Origin: Diaporthe sp. PMI_573 | Taxonomy: Eukaryota > Ascomycota > Sordariomycetes > Diaporthales > Diaporthaceae | Reading direction: 5' to 3' | DNA length: 64,000 nt | Assembly: GCA_021399435.1 (NCBI GenBank) | Contig: JAJTUP010000007.1 | Span: 124,001-188,000 of the forward strand | Shown here: positions 1-11,037 of the stretch, one piece after another | Layout: every line of letters begins with the position of its first letter | Position numbering within the stretch: the first letter of the stretch is position 1 | Notes under the pieces: generated by a model | Seen by the model: the letters and a program-made list of their open reading frames with translations, nothing else | Told to the model about the DNA's origin: nothing | The model's database searches: none | Translations under genes and position numbers: made by a program

Positions 1-261
1 CGAGCTGCAGGCACCAGATTGTCTTCCTCCCACTTCAAACGCTCGAGTGCCCCACTTTTCAGTCTGATGTTGCAGACAGTCAAATACAATACCTGAAAGC
101 TGCTGTCTTAGGTGCCTTTCCCCCACAGCTACTTGGGTCGTTTCTTTTCAACTCGCTCTCCCAAGCTGACCTCCCACTTTCCACCAACATCCCTTCATCT
201 CAAAGCCAGCTTTCTATCACCACAACACCGTCACTACCTCCCAGGGTAAAACGCGCCCATC

Positions 262-2676
262 ATGTCGTCGCCCATGATCAAGTTGCCAGACGACCGCCTG
301 GTGATTGCCCTCGACTTCGGCACCACCTACTCTGGAGTTGCGTACGCCTTCAATGTCCCTGGCAAGAAGGCAGACGTTGTTCCCATCGTTAACTGGCCTG
401 GTTAGTCTATCTACACTGCTTCCCTCGTGCCTCCCTCATACAGTTGCCCTTTCATCCAAGCCGCAAGCGCATCGTCCTTGCGAGTTCCTTTTCTTGTAGA
501 AACTCCGCAAAACCCAGTCCACAGGAGGCAAGCTCATGCTACCAATCTCCCCTTATCATCGTCCCGGACGAGCGTGTCCCATGGAACACCGTGTTATGGG
601 AGATTTTCCTACAGGAGATGCTCGCCCCGGGGGATACCCCGCAAGAGAGTACCTTACTGGGATTCATCTCACTTGGTGTATTCATCTGCAAGACTTCTAC
701 AAAGCACTACTGACATTTCCCTGACAGGTCTCGAGGGACATCGCCAGCCCAAGGTCCCGACTCTGATTCTTTACGACAAGAATGATCCCTCCAAGTTCAA
801 GTGGGGTGGCCAAGTCACCTGGCGCGACCCAGCTGTTCGCGGAGTCAAGTTGTTGTTGGACCCTGACCAAGACCGCCCTTCCTACCTGCCAATGTCCAGC
901 TTCAAGAACGACCTCCATGCATTGTCAAAGGACCCCGTCGATGTCGCCGCCGACTTCATTGGTGCTGTCTACAAGCACGCTCTTTCGGTCATCGAGTCTT
1001 CGGGCATTCGAGACTACTTTCACTTCTGCCAGAAAGATTTCGTTCTCAGTGTGCCTGCTGTTTGGTCTGACAAGGCCAAAGACCTGACCTTGAAGGCAAG
1101 TACAACACCTGTCACTTCAGATAACGTCTCACCAGAAAGGCTAACCATTTCACGCGTTGGCAGGCTGCCAAGACCGCTGGAATTGACCCTGTGACCTTGA
1201 TCAAAGAGCCGGAGGCAGCTGCCTTGTACACGCTGACCACGCACGACCACGCCATCAAGGTGAGAGCACCGAGCAATTGAACACGGCTATTGGCAAGTGG
1301 GCAATTACTGACGTGTGCATTTATTTAGCCGGGTGATGCTTTTGTTCTCTGTGACGCTGGCGGCGGCACCGTTGACCTCATCACTTACGAGATCAAGAAG
1401 ATTCAGCCCTACCTTCAGCTGTCAGAGCTTGTCCCTGGAAAGGGTGGAATGGCTGGTTCTCTCGGATTGAACAAGCGTTTTGAGGAGGCCGTGCGAGAGG
1501 TTGTTGGCGAGGACCAATTCTACCAACTCAAGAAGACTGTCGGCTGGTCCAAAGCTCTCAATGACTTTGACAAAACAATCAAGCCTGCCTTCAACGGTGA
1601 TCTTGACGAGGTCCACTTCGTCAGCTTTCCAAAGGCCGAGTTGGAAGACGACATTCACGAGCGTTTGACCGACAACTGCTGGGAGATGACCGGGTATGTG
1701 GTCCCTGGTATTGTTCGAATTCTGTCACCACACTCAGCTGACGTAACCAGAAATGTTCTACAGCACATCTTCGAACCGATCGTCAAAGACGTTCTCCGAC
1801 TGGTCGACGAGCAGGTCCAGGGTGCACTTGCCAAGGGAGGTCAGGGTCTGAAGGTAATTCATTGCCTGGGGTTCATTGTTCTTCACCGACAGCCAACTGA
1901 CAGCATTTGCGTAGGCCATCTTTCTGGTCGGTGGGTTTGGCTCAAGCAGCTACCTGAAGGAGCGACTTGAACGTATCTACAGCCCACAGGGTATCCAAAT
2001 CGTTCAGCCCCACGACGCCTGGGGAGCCATTGTCAAGTACGTACCACTGCTTGTCCGGCTCGATTTCCTTCGCTAACTCCCATACAGTGGGGCCGTGCTC
2101 AGCCGTGTCGCAAACCAAGCCACTGTTGTCTCCACGAAGGCGGTTCGACACTATGGTACTCCTGCGTGGTGCATCTACGACCCTGACCAGGATCAAGGCA
2201 GGGTCACCGAGTATCGAGCCGACGAAGGCAAGTACCGATGCGAAAAGGTAAGTAATCACAGCACACCCATGGTGCATGGGTGTGATAGAAGCTGATCAGA
2301 TTATCCATTCCAGCTCTCTTGGTTTATCCACATGGGCGCAGATCTGAACCGCGATCAGACCATCAAACTGCCGTTCTTCCGGTGCCTGGTGAAAAGGTTC
2401 ACCCAATACCAGCTCATCTTCACCGACACTCTTTACTTTTCCGAGGCCGCGGTTGCGCCCGAGTACCCTGGACCCGGTGTGATGGCTTGCTGCAAGGTGC
2501 GATCTGACCTGAGGGGCGTCGGAAAGCAGGATCTGGAGAGAGTCCACGGCGTTGATGGCAGGGTTTACTACTATGTCTATTACAACCTGGTCCTCTGCAC
2601 CGCTCACGCGAACCTGAAGTTTTCTCTCGAGTTTCAGGGCAGGGAGATGGGAAGCGTTGAGGCGACCTACGTCTGA
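262..2676 (+). CDS. HSP70-like (HSPA12-type) ATPase-fold protein
   Basis: Actin-like ATPase of the divergent fungal HSP70/HSPA12 group, probably a cytosolic chaperone-like or signalling protein; the substrate is unknown. My model has eight exons: 262-400, 728-1095, 1164-1259, 1329-1693, 1751-1853, 1915-2036, 2088-2247 and 2314-2676. All phases close and give 571 aa. Visible nucleotide-binding motifs are phosphate-1 DFGTTYSGVAYAF near residue 19, phosphate-2 LCDAGGGTVDLI in exon 4 and the adenosine motif VGGFGSSSYLKERL in exon 6. A classical HSP70 is about 640 aa and ends with a substrate-binding domain and EEVD. This protein is shorter and ends in EATYV, as HSPA12-like proteins do. Intron 3 (1096-1163) is best read as GC-AG, because only that donor restores the frame LKAAKTAGI. 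Intron 1 is long for a fungus (327 bp). Start ATG 262 precedes the phosphate-1 motif by a normal distance. Confidence 0.85.
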
Positions 2677-3272
2677 GAGGAAACTCAATGTTCCGTTGGG
2701 CTGGGCGAACGGTCGATTGCCAGTAGCAGATGGATTGGATGGGTAGTACTTGAGCTGCCAAGGCAGGAGTGACCTCTTCATCAGACAGGTCAATCAAACA
2801 CTGTCCTCTTGCCTCACCTTGGGCACCTGCAGCTCCGCAACCCACTATGAATGCAGACTCACACGGAGTTGAGACTGTCCCTCGGTAGGCAGGTGGTTAT
2901 CCCATAGGAAGTTACCCTAGAGGAGATTATGTTGCCAAGAGGTTACCACATAGGAGGGTATCCTATGAGGCTATCGAGTAGAGAATTGTGCTATAGGAAG
3001 TCATCCTATAAGAGGTTTTCCCACATCAGGTTTACAAGCAAGTAAAGTAGTCTGTGTGTGCAAAGATGATACTCGGAATCTTTGACCTTTTGGGCTGTGC
3101 GCAATATGGACTGCCTTATGTGCATGCGGCCACTTGCCTACGTAAGACAGCTGTTGGGCGAGTTCTCTCGTAGTCAATATTTTGAAGACATGCATGTATG
3201 TCAAGGACATCATTGAAATCACCTAGACTTATAAATGCACTGACAAAATTTCATATACCACAAAACTTGATG
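2677..3272. other. Intergenic between convergent genes
   Basis: This is the 3' side of both the HSP70-like gene and the SAT4-type gene. Apart from the 15-bp minisatellite I see no coding sequence or RNA gene. Confidence 0.6.
2895..3029. repeat. Degenerate 15-bp minisatellite, about 9 copies
   Basis: About nine head-to-tail degenerate units with consensus close to RGTTAYCCYATAGGA lie in the intergenic space 3' of the HSP70-like gene. The unit length is a multiple of three. The first units read as a (G/S)YP(I/R)G-type pentapeptide on the + strand, but the frame stops soon and no gene is apparent. Confidence 0.6.
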
Positions 3273-4612
3273 TCAAGCTCCAGGCCCTATAATTCGATTG
3301 TGCATAGAATCCCAAGAGTTATAGGACCCGAGAGTTGACGATGGCCTATCGTCTTCAAATTGAACATTGACCTCCTCAGTCACGAGGACCACACCATCAG
3401 TTAAATTCCGCACGCTCTCACTCCCGCTTTCATCGTCCTTCATTGCCCGGGCCGAGCTTTGCCTCCGTCTGTCTGTTGCATAGCATGCTGTCTGGCTGGG
3501 AGACGCCGTGTGCAGCTTGAGCGTCGTGTCTTGCGGATCGCTGTGGGAGTGTGCCTGGCTCGACTCTTGATCCAGCGCAGACGCCTTAAACCCCATGCTC
3601 CTGGCCCCAGCCATGGCAGTCAACTTGTACGGTGCATCGATCTCCGCCGAGAAGTTCCCGGATAGGTTGTCGAACACGTTCTTCATTGTCGGAATACAGG
3701 CTGTGATGACAGCGAGGTTGTACGATATCTGGAGCCACACCGTTGGGGCAACGGCCAGCCAAGTGAAGTCGCCATTCTCGTACAGGAACCCGGTGTGCAT
3801 CAGGCTAGGAATTATGGTAATGGGGCATCTGGTTAGTCGAAATGGATATGCATTAGCTTCGGATGTTCCGTTGAATCGCCACGTCCAGGTGCGGTTGGTT
3901 GCCTACAGTACTCGAGAATTGAACAAGCATATGACAGTTGCCTTCTTCTTTGCGTCCGACTTGATATGCCAGACCATGGCCACGGACAAAGCGCAAAGTT
4001 GTACATCAGTAACAATACTGACTATGCCGTTATATAGGTAGATCGGGGCGGCCCCTGGACATGCTGCGGGACTCCCAGCTTGCCAAGGCATGGGAAGGGC
4101 ACATCGGAAAGCAGTGGCGATGATGCCAGAAAACGATGTGCCCAAGATGGTGCCAAGCACAAGACGAGTAGCTGTACGCAGTCTTCCGTAATTATTGATT
4201 TGCTGGATGAGGAGGCATATAGAGGTTTTAGTACATGCCAAAGATACGATCCCAAGAAGCGAGGCGGAGTATAGGAGCTGCAAGAGTCTCGTCAATGATC
4301 TGAACCAGACCGTGAGCTGTTATCACGCACCTTTGCGACGGCATCTTTGTCTTTGACATCCACGGCATGCTTGCCGAGGCCTCGAGCTACAGCGAGGATG
4401 ATACAAGCTGTCTGAAAGAGCATGAGCAGCGCACCGCAGCACAAAATATAGTCGAAACTATGGAGCGAGCTCCCTTTCCTCAGACGGACGATGTGTTTTG
4501 CGATGAGCGCGGTCATCATCAACAGACAAAACACCACTGTGGTGACCATGACGAGGGGTCTATGATCATTTGCATTGTGAGACAGGAATGGCGCCGATGT
4601 TGTCATCTTCAC
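3273..4612 (-). CDS. SAT4-type (rhodopsin-like) integral membrane protein
   Basis: Fungal-specific seven-helix membrane protein of the SAT4/PTH11-like group. Such proteins are usually predicted plasma-membrane receptors or sensors with unknown ligand. Three exons (4331-4612, 3907-4277, 3273-3828) join in phase to 402 aa. Hydrophobic segments are visible near the N-terminus (VMVTTVVFCLLMMTALIA), then FDYILCCGALLMLF, SASLLGIVSLACTKTSICLL, GTILGTSFSGIIATAF, a helix ending in the typical WHIKSD, and WLAVAPTVWLQISYNLAVI. The conserved tail motif in this family around the last helix is recognisable as PTMKNVFDNLSG. A hydrophilic Ser/Asp-rich C-tail of about 120 aa follows and could be cytoplasmic. 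A second member of the family occurs at 22000-23316. Family assignment rests on the helix pattern and motifs; the ligand is unknown. Confidence 0.75.
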
Positions 4613-6434
4613 GGCCGCGTTGGACTGGGACAGCGGCCGTCGGGACCAATGGCGCCTGGAGGGGGGAGGCTGCTGCTATGGCGTTGTCATATTCGGAAGC
4701 TTAAACGTGTGCTCTTGATGTTATGACTTCGGCTGAAGCCGTAAAACGATGTTGCTGATTTTCCAAAAAGATTCGCAAAGTTTCAGCAAAGTAGGTATAG
4801 TGCACGTAACTTCAAGTTCCAGCAGTTTGACTGTGCATGTAGCAAACCCAAAGTGGAGGGGGCATGTTGGTAACTTCACGGTAGCCGCCAGGTCATGGGT
4901 GGCAGATACATGGGCCCTGTGTCATGGAAGAGACTCTGAAAGTTAAGGCGGGTCACCACGAGAGATGAGGTGCCTCTATTGGGCTTTTAAAGGGAATGCA
5001 CATGTGTTGGTGGCGGAGCATTTGCACCTTGGATGGCATGCAAGGCCCGGGGTCACATGCGACTTGATACGTTGCAGTACCAGTGTACCCGCAGCCTTGA
5101 CCGCGCTCTAGATCCTCCCGTGAATTCAACTGACATGTCTACATATCTCGTTCCAAGCACTGGTCATTTAGACTACGGATGGGCGCAGCTAGATCACCCA
5201 TTCAATGATGGAAATACAGTTCGTCGGAGTATCTAGCACGCTATAGATGCGTCTGCCTCGAAACTCCTCCCAGCTTTATTAAAATTTGAACTATGTGATC
5301 TGTTGTTTTTCTGCTTGATGTGGACCCGCTTGTTTCTTCCGTGGTGGGATATTTTCTGGGACCGCGGAGGGAACTGTGACTCGGTTTGTTCAACGACCAT
5401 GTTCTAGACACCAAACTGTTCGTATCCACCATGTTAATAATTGTGTTTTAATACATTAGTAAGAGGATCAATCTTCAAAGAGAAGGGCCGAGATCATGAA
5501 TTGGGCGGGGAGTGTAGTCCGTGGCAGCCCTGCAAAGACGTTTCTCCAGCTGACAGGTCGGATATCACAACTTTCAAGGTGAAGAGCCCATAGCCCCACA
5601 TAATTTACATTGTGACGCTGTTAGGTAATTCCCCCTGTCCAGAAGACAAGTGGCAAGCACTACCGTTCCAGTTGAGAGACTCAAATTTCCACAGCGACTC
5701 ACAAACGAAATGCGAAGGTAACAGGGTGGACCTCAGTCCCATAAGTGATAACACGTTCCGAATCGGTTGCAGTCGCCGACCCTCGAGGAGGCAAGGGAAT
5801 GTGTCCTGATAGGGCTGTTGACCAGCCTGTTGGCCAGGTGGTGCATGAGCAGACGCCCAACATCCAATGCAAAATGGATCTCAGCTTAAGGGTCCACTTT
5901 TCGGAATACCACGTCGAGAGACCGGTGAGGACCTGCATCGCTCGACAGTCCAGAGTGCGTCTTGAATCTTTTAGACAAGCTTCTCACCCCTCAGAGTGTG
6001 CTCAACATCGAGAGCATATCAGCCGACATGGTAAAAAGGGGCACATAATCAGGCATGGGTAGAAGACAGCCAAATTGAACATGAAGTCGAAATATGTCTA
6101 ATACCACCTCATGCATCCACCCGCAGACAAGATGGAAATTCTGCTGCGGAGAACAATCCCTCGATGGCACCGCAGATCAGGCGAACTCGGGAGCCATACC
6201 CGAGCACGCCACCCGACCCACCGGGACTTCACATCCGGGACGGGCCCGTCTCGCCGGTCATGCAGGAAGTCTGCAATCGCTGCATGGGTGTGATGCGTGT
6301 TGTGATAGAAGCGGGACTCCCCAAACCCCTTGGGTTCCCTCTCTTTACATCGTTGTCTCCCTGAGTCTTACAACCCTTCATGTTGCAAACCTTGCTCGAC
6401 TCACTGTACGTCCTTGAGATTGATCGCTTTCGCA
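4613..6434. other. Intergenic, no gene seen
   Basis: This 1.8-kb region is the divergent promoter between the SAT4-type gene and the permease gene. It has only short unconvincing reading frames, and I see no RNA gene or clear repeat. Confidence 0.5.
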
Positions 6435-8322
6435 ATGGCCAGAATGGAAGAAAAGGACACACCCGACGTTGCGTCGACCAACGTCTCGGAGCAGAACGAT
6501 GATATCGCTCGGGACAACGCGCAGGGGGGAGCAGGTATGCTGGAGAAGCAGACCCGGACACGACGTCTGTTCAATACACCACAACTCTTCGCGTTCTCTC
6601 TGGTATATCTGGGGACATGGTACTCCATCGCTACGTAAGCTGAGAATCATACCTCTCCAGAGGATTCAAAATGACGTACTTCGACAGGAACATGTACTTC
6701 GCCTTGAACAACGGCGGCCCGGCGGCATGGTTCTGGAGCTACATCATCGTGCTAGCCGGCGTTCTCTGCCAAGCAGCAACGTTCGGCGAGATGGCGTCCA
6801 TCCAGCCCATCGCAGGCGCCCAGTACTACTGGACATGGAACTTCTCTCCTCCTAGCTGCAGGCGTTTCCTTACTTGGATGCAAGGGTGGATGACTTGGAC
6901 AGGTTGGTGCAGATCCCCACGTGCAGCGACCCATCTTGACCAGACAGACTGATGGTCGTCCTGTGCCTCAGGCTATGTGGCCCTTCTTGCTAGTTGCCTC
7001 AATGGTAACACACTCGTTCTCGAGGGCATGATTCAGCTTACACACCCTGACTACGAGCCGGGAGGATGGCACACGACACTCATCATATTCGCCACCATAG
7101 CGTTCTGCTCCGGTATCAACCTCTTCGCGTTTCGACTTGTGCCATGGTTCGAGCTGCTATCCGGCATCCTGAACGTTTGCATGCTCTTTATTTTCCTTGT
7201 TGTACTCTGGGTCATGTCGCCCCGAAATAGCACGGATATCTTCTTTCAGAGCAATGTCTCGTCAGGCTGGGATAATTATTTCGTGGCTGCCAACTTGGGT
7301 GCGCTGTCGAACATCTTTCTATTCTGCTGTAAGTTGATTCTCTTCCACAGAGATCATTCTTGGGTGAAAAGCAAGCAATAGCTAATCAGCCCAATGTTTC
7401 TAGCCTTCGAGAGTGTGATCCATATGGGTGAAGAGACCCGCAACGCCAAACGTGCCGTGCCGACAGCTATGTTTTGGGCTATCTTCACTAACGGCATTCT
7501 TGGCCTGATCATGATCATTACATTTGCAGTAAGGCTGACAGCTGTTTCCGTCAGCTGGACCAACTATCCTCAAATGATAAGTGCTGACATATTTGGCATT
7601 AGATTTGCATGCCTTCTGTCGACATACTTCTCAACTCATCCAGCCCACTCGTCACCATTATTCTCAACACCACAGGGTCCGCCAAGGCCACAACCGCCAT
7701 GGTATCAGGTCTCGTGGTCTTGGGCATATCGGGCAACATGGGTGTCGTCTCGTCCGTATCGAGGCTTACATGGGCTTGGGCCCGAGACGGCGGTAAGTTG
7801 ATCACCCAATGACAGCCCCTGCGACTCCCGACTGATATCAATCCAGGGTTGCCGCAATACTTCGGCATCGTCGATAGCAAGAGCCGTGTCCCGGCCCGCG
7901 CCATCATCGTGACCTCGATCATCGTGCTCCTGCTTTCGCTCCTCAACATCGGCAGCAGCTCATACATTGCCCTCAACGCCATCGTGTCGCTTTCATCGCT
8001 GGCGATATATATGAGCTACGCCATCGTGCTCGCCTGTGTCCTCTACGCCCGCCTCACGAACGGACTCGAACTCGGCCAGTGGAATTTGGGCAGGGCCGGC
8101 ACGCCGGTGAACATTTTTGGGCTGGTTTATACCCTGTATGCGATGATCTGGCTGCCTTTCCCCACGGATGTTCCAGCGACGGCATCAAACATGAACTATT
8201 GCGGACCTGTGTTTGGGGTAGTCCTTGTTGCGGCCATCACGCTTTGGTTCATTAGAGCTCAGCGAGGATGGGATGGCCCAAACCGTGCTGTGGTGGACTT
8301 CGTATTGAAGAGCGAGTCGTGA
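6435..8322 (+). CDS. APC-family amino acid/choline permease
   Basis: Twelve-helix transporter of the amino acid-polyamine-organocation superfamily, in the fungal GABA/choline permease branch, acting at the plasma membrane. Six exons (6435-6634, 6688-6902, 6972-7328, 7404-7528, 7603-7792, 7847-8322) join in phase to 520 aa, the usual length of the family. The hydrophilic N-tail (about 60 aa) is followed by FNTPQLFAFSLVYLGTWYSIAT and NNGGPAAWFWSYIIVLAGVL. Family signatures are GEMASIQPIAGAQYYW, then SFESVIHMGEETRNAKRAVP, and VSSVSRLTWAWARDGGLPQY before the last four helices. The substrate cannot be told from sequence. The first exon is acidic and ends in TRTRRLFN, as in related permeases. Two adjacent ATGs in the first exon (6435 and 6444) are possible starts; the upstream one was chosen. 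Confidence 0.85.
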
Positions 8323-8787
8323 GATCACTCAGGGCGGGTATGGGTGTCTATGTGAGGCACGGCACGGCACTCTGCACTTGCAAGAAGTAGATTCTAAAAC
8401 ATTGTTGCATGAAGCACTGAGAGTGCGCAATATTCATTCCAGCTATGCCCCTTGGGGGCTTTCTAATGCTATGGCCATCTATAGTGACATGAAAGATCTA
8501 CAATCCGAGCGCCTTGGTCCAAGTCAAAGAGCCATGGTGTTACAGGTGTCGCATCACGATGCGCGGGAACGAAGTGAAAGGGTCATCAGTCAAACCGCCC
8601 AATGCGAGGGAACCCAAGTTATTGAAGAGCAGAAGCCCCCAAAAAGAAGAATGATTTCCAGCTAAGCTGTCAAGGCTAAGTCATACGGCGTTATGAAGAG
8701 GTCCTCCCCCTGAAAAGGAGGAGTAAAGAAGTATAAATGCTTTTTGGCTGATGGCACCGAGGGTGAGTGCGAAAGTCTGCCCAGCCT
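8323..8787. other. Intergenic between convergent genes
   Basis: The 3' flanks of the permease and the AA9-like gene meet here. A 95-codon open frame at 8378-8665 has no recognisable feature, and I do not call it a gene. Confidence 0.5.
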
Positions 8788-9900
8788 TTACAGGCCACTG
8801 AGGTCCAGAGGCTCCGAGATGATCTTGCCGGCGTCGGGCGGGCCGTAGGTGTTGCCAGCCTCGCACCATGCGTCGAGGTTGTTGCACTTGGCCTCCCACA
8901 GGCTGCAGCCCTTGCTCTTGTCGTTGCCGTTGATGACGGGCTCGACGTTGTCCCAGCAGTCGGTGTTCTTCGCCCAGCAGGCGGCGCTGGCGGCCCAGCA
9001 CTTGGGCAGGGCGCCGGCGGTGTCGTCGGACCACGAGGTGAGCTCGGTGAAGCACTTGTTGCCGACGGTGAGGACCGTGTTCTCGGGGCAGGTGCCGGCC
9101 ACGTTGCCGACGTTGGCGCTCAGCTGGCTCAGCTTCAGGACAGAGGCCGCCACGAAGGGGGCGTACACCGCCGGGCCGAACTCGGGGAACTCGCCCCAGG
9201 GCTCCTTGTAGATGTCGTAGGTGAGGGACGGGCTGGAGGCGGCGACGTGGCCGGGGATGGAGACCGTCTCGGGCGTCTGGCTGCCGGTTCCGCCTGAGAT
9301 GTAGACCTGGGCGCATCCGACGAAGAACTGGGGGACGATGTTGCCGCCGTCGCGGTTCTGCAGGCCGAGGACCTCGTCACGGACCAGGTAGTAACCCTCG
9401 TCCAGGGCGGAGGGGAGAATGGCTCCCGTGTATCCGCCGTTGTTGATCATCACGTCGACTCCCCACTGCCTGGTGGCGGTGTCAAGGCCGTTCCATGAGA
9501 TCTTGAACCAGCCCTCTCCAGAAGCGGAAGTAGCCGCCCAGGGATCCGTGGCACCAGCATCGGCGATCTTCTTCAGGTAGACGGCGGTGGATCCCTTGTG
9601 GTTGCTGTCGATGACGCCGGGCTGGGCGCCGTCGGCCCAAGAGCGGTGGGACATGACGATGCCGTCGCCAGCAGTGAGCTTGACTGTCCGGCCGACGGGC
9701 GTCTCTCCGTTTCTTCCGCAGGCCATGTCGACGGAGCTGAGGTCGGTGACGGGACCCGTCGTAGAGTCGCCGTTCAGGTCCATGCGGATTCCTGCTGCCT
9801 CTCCCTGTCCCTCTCCGTTACGGAAAATCTCGACCATGCGAGTGTGCGCCTCGACACCGCCCAGAAGGGCAAGCGCCGTGATGAATGAACGTGAGACCAT
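8788..9900 (-). CDS. AA9-type lytic polysaccharide monooxygenase (GH61-like), secreted
   Basis: Copper-dependent oxidative enzyme of the AA9 type, secreted and expected to cleave plant cell-wall polysaccharide. It is a single exon of 370 aa. An 18-residue signal peptide (MVSRSFITALALLGGVEA) would leave His19 as the mature N-terminus, the first copper ligand. The second ligand is His101 in SNHKGSTAVYLKK, followed by the AA9-like pattern GWFKISWNGLD, VMINNGG, ILPSALDEGYYLVRDEVLGL and QFFVGCAQVYISGG. In most AA9 enzymes the residue at QFF position 193 is the axial Tyr; here it is Phe. After the catalytic domain there is a Cys/Trp-rich C-terminal region of about 120 aa (pattern CWAAS, CWAKN, CWDN, C-x6-C, WC) in place of a CBM1. 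Start ATG 9900 is chosen because it gives the signal peptide; an upstream in-frame extension to 10011 would bury it. It stands alone, with OMT and permease genes as neighbours. Confidence 0.8.
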   Translation of the reverse strand: MVSRSFITALALLGGVEAHTRMVEIFRNGEGQGEAAGIRMDLNGDSTTGPVTDLSSVDMACGRNGETPVGRTVKLTAGDGIVMSHRSWADGAQPGVIDSNHKGSTAVYLKKIADAGATDPWAATSASGEGWFKISWNGLDTATRQWGVDVMINNGGYTGAILPSALDEGYYLVRDEVLGLQNRDGGNIVPQFFVGCAQVYISGGTGSQTPETVSIPGHVAASSPSLTYDIYKEPWGEFPEFGPAVYAPFVAASVLKLSQLSANVGNVAGTCPENTVLTVGNKCFTELTSWSDDTAGALPKCWAASAACWAKNTDCWDNVEPVINGNDKSKGCSLWEAKCNNLDAWCEAGNTYGPPDAGKIISEPLDLSGL

Positions 9901-11037
9901 TTTTGCTTTGAGTATCCCGGTGATGGAAATTGGTGGTCTGTTATTTGTTTTTGTTTGTTGTTGTCTGCTGAATGAGTGACTGTATGTATACCGCGTCAAG
10001 AACCGGGCCACAGGCCGAACGCAAGCGTTTTCTCAAAAGAAGGTAAAATGAATGAATGAGGACTTTGCCGTGATCTCTCCTCTCGCCCTGGTGGGCTGAG
10101 TGTGCGGGCGGAGGATTTCTTAAATACACAGACTAGGCATGCAGGTACCGCCAGACCTGTGGAACAAAGCCGCCGAGTGTCCATTGTCCAGGCTTTTGCC
10201 GCCCTTGTTTACGTAGCCTTGGACGATTTGACCCCGTCCGGACCCCATCCGGGGCCCACAAGGGCTACGACTTGTGGCCGAAAAGGAGATTAGTGGTGGC
10301 AAGCTTGATTGGAACCTTAAACCAGCTGAACTGCCGCCCAACTTGTACGCCCTCGCGTGCTCCTGCATCTCGGCGGAAGCCAAGCAATGTTTCGTTTACC
10401 GCGGATCTTCCCTTTCCAGTGCTTTTTCAGCGCCCCGTCACACGGCATGTGCACGGCCATACTTTTGTTTTGATGTTCAGGGGCAATGGGTTTTTAGGCT
10501 CGCTGCATGCTGCATCCGTTTCCCACGCCGCGCGCATCCTCCCAAAACACAGCCTAATCTAGGTGGAGCAAAAGATCTGTCAGTAAGCAGATCAGACAGA
10601 AGTCATCACGGTGGTACCGGCAACCCCTGCTGCCTCTCCCGGTCTTGGCGAGAATCAAGCCGCCGAGTCAGGGGCCATGCTTGGCAGGTTGATTCGCCTG
10701 CGAGCTCCCCAGGGGCGGACATTGCTGGCCCAGGAAATTGGCCGCTCGAGCTCTCAAACGCACCGGCCGCCCTAAGGAAAGCCAACTCAGCTGCCAACGA
10801 ACAGCCCAGCGTGGTGAGATTACTTTGTCCAGGACCAGGAACTGCACTGTCAAAAGTGATTCTGAAACCTAGATGGCTTGAAATTTCAGTGGCAGCCTGC
10901 ACCCAGGCACCATATGGCTCGATGCATGCGTTGAAACCAGTTACTTATTTGACGCGATGACCTCATTAAAAAAATGACCGAGCTATCATAGATTAACGAG
11001 AAAAACAAAAGAGATGTGAGAGGTTTGACAGCAGTCC
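9901..11037. other. Intergenic, promoter side of the AA9-like gene
   Basis: This 1.1-kb region holds the upstream region of the AA9-like gene and the 3' flank of the O-methyltransferase. A 228-codon open frame at 10274-10960 looks like chance: Pro/Ser/Arg-rich, with no domain motif. No RNA gene is seen. Confidence 0.5.

Noticed and set aside
427..1194. 255-codon + strand frame overlapping intron 1 and exon 2 of the HSP70-like gene
   Set aside because: It reads through intron 1; the upstream half has no conserved motif, while the spliced model restores the HSP70 order.
10274..10960. 228-codon + strand frame between the AA9-like and OMT genes
   Set aside because: Pro/Arg/Ser-rich, no motif, no start context, no splice pattern; likely chance.
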